A DNA stretch of 64,000 nucleotides, from the NCBI RefSeq assembly GCF_005222695.1, contig NZ_STGG01000012.1, positions 1 to 64,000 of the forward strand, read 5' to 3'. Shown piece after piece: positions 40,169 to 50,717 of this stretch (position 1 is its first letter; every line of letters starts with the position of its first letter). Under the pieces are notes generated by a model. It was not told the DNA's origin. It was given only the letters and a program-made list of their open reading frames with translations, and did not search any database. The DNA is from Massilia sp. HP4. GTDB taxonomy: Bacteria; Pseudomonadota; Gammaproteobacteria; Burkholderiales; Burkholderiaceae_D. Made by a program: the position numbers and the translations under genes.

Positions 40169-41506
40169 TCAGACCGCGTCGGACAGCGAAGTAAAGTTGA
40201 AGTCGCGCACCTTCATCGGCGGCAGCACCATCTGGAACGGCACTTCGTCGCCACCGATAATCTGCGGCATGCCCAGTTCGTCGATATTGTTCAGGATCGT
40301 GACCGGGCTCTCGTTGAAGCGGAAGTTCTTGAGCGGGTACTTGATCTTGCCATTCTCGACGTAGAAGGTGCCGTCGCGGGTCAGGCCCGTGAGCAGCAGC
40401 GACTGCGGATCGACCATGCGGATATACCAGGTGCGGGTGACCACGATGCCCTTCTTGGTGCCTTCGATCAGCTCTTCCAGCGACTTGGTGCCGCCGGCCA
40501 TGATCATATTGCCGTGGCCCGCGGTAGCGCGCTTGCCCATCTTCTGGGCCCAGTAGCGCGAGTAGTCGAGCGAGGCGATGCGGCCGTCCTTGATCAACTG
40601 CGTGCGCTCGCGCGCCAGCAGCGATTCGTCGTCCCACGGCGCGACCGGCACGTCCTTGTCCCACGGATCTGCCCAGACGTTCACCTGGCTGTCGAACAGC
40701 TTGTCGCCCAGGCGGTTCTTGCCGCCGGCTTTCGACAGGAAGCTGCGGCCTTCGTCGGCCGAGCGCGCATCGAAAGCGCTGAACATATTGCCGAGGATTT
40801 CAGACGTCGCCGCCGGCTCCAGGATCACGGTGTAGCGGCCCGGTTCCAGGGCACGCGCTTCGACCGAACGCAGCGCCTTTTCGATCGCGATCTCCGACGC
40901 TTCGCGCGCATCGAAGCGCGCGGCGTCGACCGCCGAACGGGTCACCCAGCCCGAACCGCGACCGTCTTCGGTGCGCGCTGTGAGGCTGAACGACAGGTCG
41001 GTGAAGTCCTGGTGGCCGAACACGCCATTCGAATTGGCGATGGTCGAAAAGCGCGTGCTGTCGGTGAAGAAGCCGGCGGTCACCAGCTTGTTCTTGCGCG
41101 CCAGCTCGATGCTGGTGGCCGCGACCTGGGCCCGGAAGTCCGGATCGATCTCGGCGGTCTTGGGCACGAAGGTGTTAGTGGCGCGGTATTCCTGCTTGGC
41201 GATGGCCGGCATGAATTCCGGGTTCTCGGGCGCCAGCTTGGCCAGTTCTTCGGCGCGGCGTACCGCTTTTTCGAGTGATTTGTCGTCGAATTCGTTGACC
41301 ACGGCGGTGCCGCTGCGCTTGCCGAAGGCCACGCGCACGACCAGCTGCATATCTTCGGTCAGGCCTGCGGTCGACACGCTATTGCGCGCGAAGCGCACAT
41401 TGCCGACACGACTGCCCACGATCTGCACCGTGCACTCGTCGGCTTTCGACAGCGACAGGACGCGATCGGTGATTTTCCTGGCTTGTTCGTTATTAAGGGT
41501 TTTCAT
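40169..41506 (-). CDS. PmbA/TldE-like metalloprotease subunit (copy 1)
   Basis: 445 residues of the TldD/PmbA family, the non-catalytic TldE/PmbA-like partner in the heterodimer. There is no HExxxH motif; the conserved C-terminal region TWYIRMVDPQSLLLTGLTRDGTFYVENGKI is present. No signal peptide is visible, although its partner has a Tat signal. It follows the TldD copy by 10 bp. Closely similar along its whole length to the second copy at 43218-44552 (for example GRSFLSKAGGKNRLGDKLFD is identical). Confidence 0.9.
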   Translation of the reverse strand: MKTLNNEQARKITDRVLSLSKADECTVQIVGSRVGNVRFARNSVSTAGLTEDMQLVVRVAFGKRSGTAVVNEFDDKSLEKAVRRAEELAKLAPENPEFMPAIAKQEYRATNTFVPKTAEIDPDFRAQVAATSIELARKNKLVTAGFFTDSTRFSTIANSNGVFGHQDFTDLSFSLTARTEDGRGSGWVTRSAVDAARFDAREASEIAIEKALRSVEARALEPGRYTVILEPAATSEILGNMFSAFDARSADEGRSFLSKAGGKNRLGDKLFDSQVNVWADPWDKDVPVAPWDDESLLARERTQLIKDGRIASLDYSRYWAQKMGKRATAGHGNMIMAGGTKSLEELIEGTKKGIVVTRTWYIRMVDPQSLLLTGLTRDGTFYVENGKIKYPLKNFRFNESPVTILNNIDELGMPQIIGGDEVPFQMVLPPMKVRDFNFTSLSDAV

Positions 41507-41516
41507 CCCGGTCTCC

Positions 41517-43154
41517 TTATCCGATCTTGCGTGCGGTATTGATGACGTTGATGCCGTTGAAGCGCGTGGTGCTCGATCCGTGCGATACCGCGCTCACCTG
41601 GCTCGGCTGGCCCTTGCCGTCGAAGAAAGAGCCGCCCATGCGCCAGTCGCGCTCGTCGCAGATGGCCGAGCAGGCGTTCCAGAATTCCTGGGTGTTCGCC
41701 TGGTAGGCCACGTCCTCGAGTGGGCCGGTGATCTTGCCGTTCTTGATCTCGTAGTACAGCGTGCCGCCGAACTGGAAGTTGTAGCGCTGCTGGTCGATCG
41801 AGTAGGAACCGCGGCCCAGGATGTAGATGCCCTTCTTGACATCCTTGACCATCTCGTCCGGCGTCAGGCGCGCTTTGCCCGGCTCCAGCGAGACGTTCGG
41901 CATGCGCTGGAATTGCACCGTGCTCCAGCTGTCGGCATACGAGCAGCCGTGCGATTCCTTCTCGCCGATGATGTGGGCCTGGTCGCGCGTGGCCTGGTAG
42001 TTGACCAGGATGCCGTCGCGGATGATGTCCCACTTCCTGGCGGCCACGCCTTCGTCGTCGTAGCCGATCAGGCCCAAAGAACCTGGCGTGGTGCGGTCGG
42101 CGACAAAATTGACGCGCTCGGCGCCGTACTTGAATTTCCTGGTCTGCCACTTGTCGAGGCCCGCGAAGCTGGTGCCGGCGTAGTTGGCTTCGTAGCCGAG
42201 CACGCGGTCCAGTTCCGTCGGGTGGCCGACGTTTTCGTGGATGGTCAGGAACAGGTGTTCAGGCGACAGCACCAGGTCGTACTTGCCCGGCTCGACCGAC
42301 TTGGCGCTGAGCTTTTCACGCGCCTGCTTGCCAGCCAGGCGGGCATCCTCGACGATGTCATAGGAGCGGGTATACAGCGTGGTGACGCCGCCGGCGGCGC
42401 GCACCTTGTCTTCGGCTTTGGCGTCGAAGTATTCATAGCCCATCGAGGCCGGTGCGCCCAGGCCGCCGCGCGAGCGGAACTTGCCGGTCTTCTGGTCGAC
42501 GGCGGTGGCATTGATCGGAGCCCACAGGCGGTGGATGTCCTGGTCGATGTACGAGCCGTCGGTCGACGCGAAGTATTTTTGCTGGTTGATCTGGAATAGC
42601 GAGGCGGTCATGAAGTTCGCGCCCGCATCCAGGCCGGCCTTGTTGGCGGCGATCAGCATGTCGGCTTTTTCCTTGACCGGCAAGGTGCGCCAATCCTTCA
42701 CGATCGGCGTGGCCCACGCCACTTCGCCGACGCCCTTGACCGGCGCCAGGCGCACGGGCTCGGTTTGCAGCTTGGCATTCGCCTTGGCGATCGCCACGGC
42801 CTGGCGCGCGGCCTGGGCGATGCCGTCGGGCGTCATGCTATTGGTCGAAGCGAAGCCGTAGGCGCCGTCGGCGATGACGCGGATGCCAACGCCGCTCGAC
42901 TCGGTGTTACTGATGTTCTCTACGTTCAGGTCGCGGGTGATGATGAACTGGTTCAGGTAGCGGCCGATGCGCACGTCGCAATACGACGCGCCGGCTTGCG
43001 TGGCCGCGCCCATCGCGGTGTCGGCCAGGGCTTTCTTGGCACTGCGCGCCATCGGGTTGAGCAGGTCTTCGGCCGCGATCGCGTTGCCGAAGACCGGAAT
43101 GAGCATGGCGCCAGCAGTGCCAGCGCCGATCTGCAGGAATTTTCGACGTTCCAT
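41517..43154 (-). CDS. TldD-like metalloprotease with Tat signal (copy 1)
   Basis: 545 residues. N-terminus MERRKFLQIGAGTAGAML is a twin-arginine signal (RRKFLQ, hydrophobic stretch, NAIAAE cleavage region). The zinc site HENVGH, within IHENVGHPTELDRVLGYEA, matches TldD HExxxH. E. coli TldD is cytoplasmic and works with TldE on unfolded peptides such as microcin B17 and CcdA; an exported version implies a periplasmic substrate. Start at 43154 was chosen because it opens the Tat signal; the frame extends 19 codons upstream. Confidence 0.9.
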   Translation of the reverse strand: MERRKFLQIGAGTAGAMLIPVFGNAIAAEDLLNPMARSAKKALADTAMGAATQAGASYCDVRIGRYLNQFIITRDLNVENISNTESSGVGIRVIADGAYGFASTNSMTPDGIAQAARQAVAIAKANAKLQTEPVRLAPVKGVGEVAWATPIVKDWRTLPVKEKADMLIAANKAGLDAGANFMTASLFQINQQKYFASTDGSYIDQDIHRLWAPINATAVDQKTGKFRSRGGLGAPASMGYEYFDAKAEDKVRAAGGVTTLYTRSYDIVEDARLAGKQAREKLSAKSVEPGKYDLVLSPEHLFLTIHENVGHPTELDRVLGYEANYAGTSFAGLDKWQTRKFKYGAERVNFVADRTTPGSLGLIGYDDEGVAARKWDIIRDGILVNYQATRDQAHIIGEKESHGCSYADSWSTVQFQRMPNVSLEPGKARLTPDEMVKDVKKGIYILGRGSYSIDQQRYNFQFGGTLYYEIKNGKITGPLEDVAYQANTQEFWNACSAICDERDWRMGGSFFDGKGQPSQVSAVSHGSSTTRFNGINVINTARKIG

Positions 43155-43217
43155 GGATTCTCCAGGTGCGGTGCCTCGGAGGCATCCGCGTGGGCGGACA
43201 AAGCCGCCCACCCTACG

Positions 43218-44552
43218 TTAAACAGCGTCCGACAGCGACGTGAAGTTGAAGTCGCGGATCTTCATCGACGGGATCAGCATCGAGTAGCGCGCTTCATCGG
43301 CGCCGATGACCACCGGCTTGCCGATTTCCTCGATATTGTTCAGCATCGAGACCGGGCTCTCGTTAAAGCGGAAGTTCTTGATCGGATGCTTGATCTTGCC
43401 GTTCTCGACATAGAAAGTGCCGTCGCGGGTCAGGCCGGTCAGCAGCACCGATTGCGGATCCACCATGCGGATATACCAGGTGCGGGTCACCAGCACGCCC
43501 TTCTTGGTGTTGGCGATCAGCTCTTCGGTCGTCTTGCTGGTGCCGGCCATGATGATGTTGCCGGCCGCGCCCACCGCACGCTGCTGCTTCTGCTGCGCCC
43601 AGTAGCGCGAGTAGTCCAGGGCATTGATCTTGCCGTCCTTGACCAGTTCGACACGCTCGCGCGGCAGCATATTGTCGTCCCATGGCAGCACGGCGACATC
43701 CTTGTCCCACGGGTCGGACCAGATATTGACCTGGCTGTCGAACAGCTTGTCGCCCAGGCGGTTCTTGCCGCCGGCTTTCGACAGGAAGCTGCGGCCCTCG
43801 TCGGCGCGGCGCGCATCGAAGCCGCCCAGCATGAACGACAGCAGGTCGGATGTCGCCGCCGGCTCCATGATCACGGTGTAGCGGCCCGGCTCCAGCGCCT
43901 TGGCGTCGACCGAGCGCAATGCCTTCTCGATCGCGATCTCGGCCGCTTCGCGCGGGTCGAACTTGGAGACATCGCGCGCCGAGCGCTTGACCCAGCCCGA
44001 ACCGCGGCCGTCTTCGGTGCGCACGGTCAGGGTGAAGTCGAGCGAGGTCGATGCCTGATGGCCGAACAGGCCATTCGAGTTGGCGATGGTCTCGAAGCTG
44101 GTGCGGTCGGTGAAGAAGCCGGCCGAGACCAGGCCGCGCTTGCGGCAGCCCTCGATCGCATAAGCGGCGGCCTGGGCGCGGTATTCCGGATCGATCTCGG
44201 CGGTCTTCTGCACGAAGGTGTCCGACGGCTTGTAGGCGGTCTTGGCGATCGCCGGGATGAACTCCGGATTGTCCGGCGCCAGCTTGGCCAGGTCTTCGGC
44301 GCGGCGCACCGCGCGTTCGATCGACTTGTCGTCGAATTCGTTGATGGTGGCCGTGCCCTGCTTCTTGCCGAAAGCGACCTGCACCTGGATGCGGGTGTCG
44401 TCGGCCAGGCCGGCGGTCGAGACGGCGTTGCGCGCAAAGCGGATATTGCCGATGGTGCTGCCTTCGATATTGACGATGCACTCGTCGGCCTTGGTCAGCG
44501 ACAGCACGCGGTCGGTGATTTTCTTCGTTTGTTCCTGGGTCAAGATGCTCAT
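43218..44552 (-). CDS. PmbA/TldE-like metalloprotease subunit (copy 2)
   Basis: 444 residues, paralogue of the gene at 40169-41506 with only scattered differences; ends in the same FNFTSLSDAV. Lacks HExxxH and any signal peptide. Sits 13 bp after its TldD partner. The pairwise order TldD-PmbA-TldD-PmbA shows that the pair was duplicated as a unit. Confidence 0.9.
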   Translation of the reverse strand: MSILTQEQTKKITDRVLSLTKADECIVNIEGSTIGNIRFARNAVSTAGLADDTRIQVQVAFGKKQGTATINEFDDKSIERAVRRAEDLAKLAPDNPEFIPAIAKTAYKPSDTFVQKTAEIDPEYRAQAAAYAIEGCRKRGLVSAGFFTDRTSFETIANSNGLFGHQASTSLDFTLTVRTEDGRGSGWVKRSARDVSKFDPREAAEIAIEKALRSVDAKALEPGRYTVIMEPAATSDLLSFMLGGFDARRADEGRSFLSKAGGKNRLGDKLFDSQVNIWSDPWDKDVAVLPWDDNMLPRERVELVKDGKINALDYSRYWAQQKQQRAVGAAGNIIMAGTSKTTEELIANTKKGVLVTRTWYIRMVDPQSVLLTGLTRDGTFYVENGKIKHPIKNFRFNESPVSMLNNIEEIGKPVVIGADEARYSMLIPSMKIRDFNFTSLSDAV

Positions 44553-44565
44553 GTGCGTTCCTGCC

Positions 44566-46200
<1,635 letters not shown>

Positions 46201-46531
46201 GTGTTCTCCTGAATGACCTACTTCCGGGCAGCGGTTCCGCAAACAGCGCGGCGCCGCTCTTGTATGTACATCGCTATTGTTTTAGGTTTTGCCTATGTGA
46301 CACGCGGCAAACCTCTCAAAGATAGCATCGACTTAACGTTTTGAATAGGCAATCTTTGTGCCACCTCAATGCAGTGTTCTCTGCCTGTGCTGGGCACTGT
46401 CAGTACAATAAATATTCCCCGCATATGCATATGCGAGGAACGCTTGACTACACAGGTTGCCTGTTCGATCATCTGCGCGACGACGGCGGCGCCTTGACCT
46501 GCCGTCCAACCCACCATGGAGACCTCGCACA
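46201..46531. promoter_or_regulatory. divergent control region between TldD operon and methyltransferase gene
   Basis: 331 bp without a convincing gene, AT-richer than its flanks. Contains the inverted repeat TTGCCTAT (46289-46296) / ATAGGCAA (46345-46352), 48 bp apart, on the operon side. On the methyltransferase side, CTGCCT (46381-46386), 17 bases, TACAAT (46404-46409) forms a plausible sigma70 promoter, followed by a 16-bp palindrome. No clear -35/-10 pair was found for the minus-strand operon. Confidence 0.5.
46420..46435 (+). promoter_or_regulatory. perfect 16-bp palindrome, likely operator
   Basis: CGCATATGCATATGCG reads the same on both strands. It begins 11 bp after the TACAAT -10 hexamer, so it would cover the start of transcription, a typical repressor position. 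The regulator is unknown. Confidence 0.5.
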
Positions 46532-47317
<786 letters not shown>

Positions 47318-47329
47318 GGTCAGCAGCCC

Positions 47330-47362
47330 GTCACGAAGAACGGCAATGCCGGCCTTCGTGAC
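47330..47362 (+). terminator. terminator-like hairpin
   Basis: GTCACGAAG and CTTCGTGAC pair over nine bases around an inner CGGC-AAT-GCCG stem. It lies 12 bp after the methyltransferase stop. The downstream sequence is T-containing but not a clean T-run, so it may be a weak terminator. Confidence 0.55.
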
Positions 47363-47438
47363 GATCCACGTATTTCCTTTTGCGGCGCGCGTGTATATTC
47401 TTCCGGTTGCATCCTGAATCGTCCAACCGAAGGAAACC

Positions 47439-49049
47439 ATGAAGACTCTGCCGACATTGCGACTGGCCGCCCTCCTCCTTGGCGCCTGCGGCGCCGCGCA
47501 TGCCCAGGACACCGTGCCGCCCGAGGTCCAGGCCATGCCCGCACCTGCTCCCTCCCCCGCTACCGCTCCAGCACCCACCGTTGCAGCACCGGTTGCCGCC
47601 AAGAGCGCCGTGCCGGCGCCGGTCCTGCCCGCCGTCGAGAACTCGGTCGTCAAGATCTTCGCCACCATCCGCCGCCCCGAGCCCTACAAACCCTGGACCA
47701 AGGCGGCGCCAGCCTCGGTCACCGGTTCCGGCGTCATCATCGAGGGCAAGCGCATCCTGACCAATGCCCACGTGGTCGGCTATGCCAGCCAGGTCGAGGT
47801 GCAGGCCAGCCAGTCGGGCGACAAGGTCGCGGCCAAGGTGATCGCCCTGGCGCGCGGCATCGATCTCGCCGTGCTGGAGCTCGAAGATCCATCCTTCTTC
47901 GACAAGCGTCCGCCGGTCGCGCGCGCGCCGGTGCTGCCCGACGTGCGCCAGCAGGTGTTCGCCTATGGCTATCCGGTCGGCGGCAACTCGCTGTCGACCA
48001 CCACCGGCATCGTCTCGCGCGTGGAATTCGTCAACTACGGCGCCTTCAGCTCGGGCCTGCGGATCCAGATTGACGCCCCGATCAATCCCGGCAACAGCGG
48101 CGGCCCGGTGGTGTCCGGCGACCGCATGGTCGGCCTGGCCTTCGCCGGCGCGGCCAATGCCCAGAACATCGGCTACGTGATCCCGAACGAAGAGATCGAA
48201 CTGTTCCTGCGCGACGTGGCCGACGGCCGCTACGACGGCAAGCCGTTGCTGCACGACAGCGTGCAGACGCTCGAGAATCCGGCGCTGCGCCAGTTCCTCA
48301 AGCTCGATAAATCGGTCGAGGGCGCGGTGGTGCACCGGCCGTACCGGGTCGACGCCAGCTGGCCGCTCAAGGAATGGGACGTGATCACCCACATCGGCGA
48401 GCACGCGGTCGACAACCAGGGCATGGTCAAGCTGAGCTCGAACCTGCGCGTGCGCTTCCAGTACCGCGTCCAGCAGGTGGCGAAGAGCGGCAAGGTGCCG
48501 ATGACGATCGTTCGCGGCGGCAAGCAGATGAAGGTCGAGGTGCCGGCCACCGGCCCGCGTCCGCTGCTGATCTCGGACCTCGACGGCGGCTACCCGTCCT
48601 ACTTCATCTACGGCCCGATGACCTTCTCGCGCGCCACCAGCGAATTCATGAGCTTCGTCGCCGGCAGCGCGCCGGGGATGAACGCCTATGCCTTCAACGC
48701 CAGCCCGCTGGTCACGCAGCGCGGCGATTCGCCAACGCCCGAGCGCGAAGAGCTGGTGGTGATCAGCGCGCCGTTCTTCCCGCACAAGCTGGTGAGCGGC
48801 TACAACAACCGCTTCGGTTCCGTGATCGAGTCGGTGAACGGCCAGCACGTGCGCAGCCTGCGCCACCTGGTGGAACTGCTGCGCGACCTGAAGGACGAGC
48901 AGCTGGTGCTGCGTTTCGACCAGCGCTATGGCGAAACCATGATCCTGCCGCGCCAGGCGACCCTGGCCGCGACCGAATCGATCCTGTCGGATAACGGGAT
49001 CAGGATGCAGGGGTCGGAAGACATGATGAAGGTGTGGGAACGCAAATAA
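47439..49049 (+). CDS. periplasmic HtrA/Deg-type serine protease
   Basis: 536 residues with signal peptide MKTLPTLRLAALLLGACGAAHA and a low-complexity Pro/Ala linker (about 23-65). The trypsin-like domain has the full triad: His in ILTNAHVV, Asp in GIDLAVLEL, Ser in NPGNSGGPVV. Two PDZ-like regions follow (around 280-370 and 450-520). The long C-terminal part resembles plant Deg9-type and related bacterial proteases more than DegP. A bidirectional terminator follows. Confidence 0.92.
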   Translation: MKTLPTLRLAALLLGACGAAHAQDTVPPEVQAMPAPAPSPATAPAPTVAAPVAAKSAVPAPVLPAVENSVVKIFATIRRPEPYKPWTKAAPASVTGSGVIIEGKRILTNAHVVGYASQVEVQASQSGDKVAAKVIALARGIDLAVLELEDPSFFDKRPPVARAPVLPDVRQQVFAYGYPVGGNSLSTTTGIVSRVEFVNYGAFSSGLRIQIDAPINPGNSGGPVVSGDRMVGLAFAGAANAQNIGYVIPNEEIELFLRDVADGRYDGKPLLHDSVQTLENPALRQFLKLDKSVEGAVVHRPYRVDASWPLKEWDVITHIGEHAVDNQGMVKLSSNLRVRFQYRVQQVAKSGKVPMTIVRGGKQMKVEVPATGPRPLLISDLDGGYPSYFIYGPMTFSRATSEFMSFVAGSAPGMNAYAFNASPLVTQRGDSPTPEREELVVISAPFFPHKLVSGYNNRFGSVIESVNGQHVRSLRHLVELLRDLKDEQLVLRFDQRYGETMILPRQATLAATESILSDNGIRMQGSEDMMKVWERK

Positions 49050-49072
49050 ACGCGTTCGATTCGCCCACATGA

Positions 49073-49100
49073 AAAACGCCCGCGGATTCGCGGGCGTTTT
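49073..49100. terminator. bidirectional rho-independent terminator
   Basis: AAAACGCCCGCG-GATT-CGCGGGCGTTTT: a 12-bp stem with a 4-base loop, flanked by A-run and T-run (TTTTCTTTT on the plus strand, TTTTTC on the minus). Sits between two convergent genes and can serve both. Confidence 0.9.
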
Positions 49101-49103
49101 CTT

Positions 49104-50717
49104 TTACTTCGCCTTTTTCACGGGCGTGAACAGCAGGTCCTGGAAGTCGTAGCTGAAATCGGTCTCCGTCGACACCGGCTTCATGCGCAGGCGCTCGATC
49201 GAGCCGTCGTGGTCCAGCGAGAAGGTCGCATAGGCGTCGGCGTTGAAGTTGCGCTCCTTCCAGCGCACGATGAAGGTATCGTGCTGGAAGTGTTCCATCT
49301 CGCCGGTCAGGTCGGGCGTGCGCGAGAACGACATCACCAGCTTGCTGCCCTGGCGCTTGACGGTCGCCTTGCCATACCAGGCGTCCTCGTACTCGCCCTC
49401 GTAGTCCCACAGCGCCAGTGACGGCTTCGAGGACTTGGCGCGGCTGGCGCTTTCGCCTTTTACGCGCGCCGCTTCCTTCTCGCTTGCCTCACGGTCGACG
49501 TCGGCGATACGGCCGATCCAGTCGGTCGGCGCCACGCCCAGGTACTGGTCCAGCAGGCGGTATTGCAGCGCATTGAGCGACGGGCCGCTTTCGGCATTGG
49601 TGAAGATCGCAATGCCCAGCTTTGCCTCGGGCACCAGCAGCACGCGCGAATAGAAACCTTGCAGCGCGCCGCCATGCATCGCCACCAGCTTGCCCTGGTA
49701 GTCGCGCAGCTGGAAGCCCAGGCCATAGGCGAAGAAGTTCGGCTTGGTGGCCGCCAGCGGCGCACGAGGCTCGTTGATCTTCATCGGCGTCTGCGCGGTC
49801 CACATCTCGCGCGCCTGTTTCTCGGACCACAGGCGCACTTCCTTGCCGTCGGCGCCCGTCTTGATGCGGCCGCCGTCGAGCAGCACATTCATCCAGCGCG
49901 CGATGTCCTCGGCATTGGTGTTGATGCCCACCGCGCCGATCGCATTCGCCACCGGCATCGGTTTCACGACCGCCGCCTTGCCAGCGATCTTGCTGTGCGG
50001 CGCCGACACGTTCATGCCGGGCTTGTGCTGGTCAAGGCTGGTGGTGGTGGCGCGCATGCCGACCGGATCGAGGATCCACTCGCGCATGGTCGCGCCCCAG
50101 TCCTTGCCGGACTTTTGCGCGATGATCTTGCCGGCCACGATGTACAGCAGGTTGTCGTAGGCATAACTGTTGCGAAAGCTCGTCGCCGGCTTGATGTAGC
50201 GGAGGTTGTGGATGATCTCGTCGGTACTGAAGGTGGTGGTCGGCCACCACATCAGGTCACCGGCGCCCAGTCCCAGGCCGCTGCGGTGGGTGAGCAGGTC
50301 GCGCACCGTCATCTCGGCCGTCACGTACGCATCGTACATGCGAAAGTCGGGCAGGTGCTTGATGACCGGGTCGTCCCATGCGAGCTTGCCCTGGTCGACC
50401 AGCATCGCCAGGCCCGCCGCCGTGAAGGCCTTGGAGTTGGAGGCAATCTCGAAGATGGTATTGCCGTCGACCGGGGTCGCATCGCCCAGCTTGCGCACGC
50501 CGAAGCCTTGCGTGACCACGACCTTGCCGTCCTTGACCACCGCGATGGCGATGCCAGGGACGTCGAAGGTTTTCAGCACGCGATTGACGTCGGCTTCCAG
50601 GTTGTAGGCAGGCGCCGCCGCGGATGCGGCTGGCGCGGCGGCAGTCTGTGCAAGGGCGGCGCCAGCCGCGCAGAACGCCAGCAGCACGACGCCGGCGATG
50701 CGATTCATGATCATCAT
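49104..50717 (-). CDS. exported serine beta-lactamase-like hydrolase
   Basis: 537 residues with a signal peptide (RIAGVVLLAFCAAGAALA). Class C beta-lactamase/esterase fold: S-x-x-K motif SNSK near residue 93, Y-x-N type motif in SYAYDN, and a HGG motif (AMHGGALQGF). The last 100 residues form a lipocalin-like DUF3471-type domain. Likely an esterase or peptidase, not a resistance enzyme. The start codon overlaps the stop of the upstream aminopeptidase gene (ATGA); two further in-frame ATGs follow within 4 codons. Confidence 0.9.
   Translation of the reverse strand: MMIMNRIAGVVLLAFCAAGAALAQTAAAPAASAAAPAYNLEADVNRVLKTFDVPGIAIAVVKDGKVVVTQGFGVRKLGDATPVDGNTIFEIASNSKAFTAAGLAMLVDQGKLAWDDPVIKHLPDFRMYDAYVTAEMTVRDLLTHRSGLGLGAGDLMWWPTTTFSTDEIIHNLRYIKPATSFRNSYAYDNLLYIVAGKIIAQKSGKDWGATMREWILDPVGMRATTTSLDQHKPGMNVSAPHSKIAGKAAVVKPMPVANAIGAVGINTNAEDIARWMNVLLDGGRIKTGADGKEVRLWSEKQAREMWTAQTPMKINEPRAPLAATKPNFFAYGLGFQLRDYQGKLVAMHGGALQGFYSRVLLVPEAKLGIAIFTNAESGPSLNALQYRLLDQYLGVAPTDWIGRIADVDREASEKEAARVKGESASRAKSSKPSLALWDYEGEYEDAWYGKATVKRQGSKLVMSFSRTPDLTGEMEHFQHDTFIVRWKERNFNADAYATFSLDHDGSIERLRMKPVSTETDFSYDFQDLLFTPVKKAK

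Noticed and set aside
46201..46531. A RiPP precursor peptide next to the TldD/PmbA genes
   Set aside because: TldD/TldE mature some peptides, so a short precursor gene was sought in the upstream gap. No short frame has both a ribosome site and a precursor-like composition.
49104..50717. An antibiotic-resistance beta-lactamase
   Set aside because: The S-x-x-K fold is shared by many esterases and peptidases. The C-terminal DUF3471-like domain and coupling to an aminopeptidase favour a housekeeping hydrolase.
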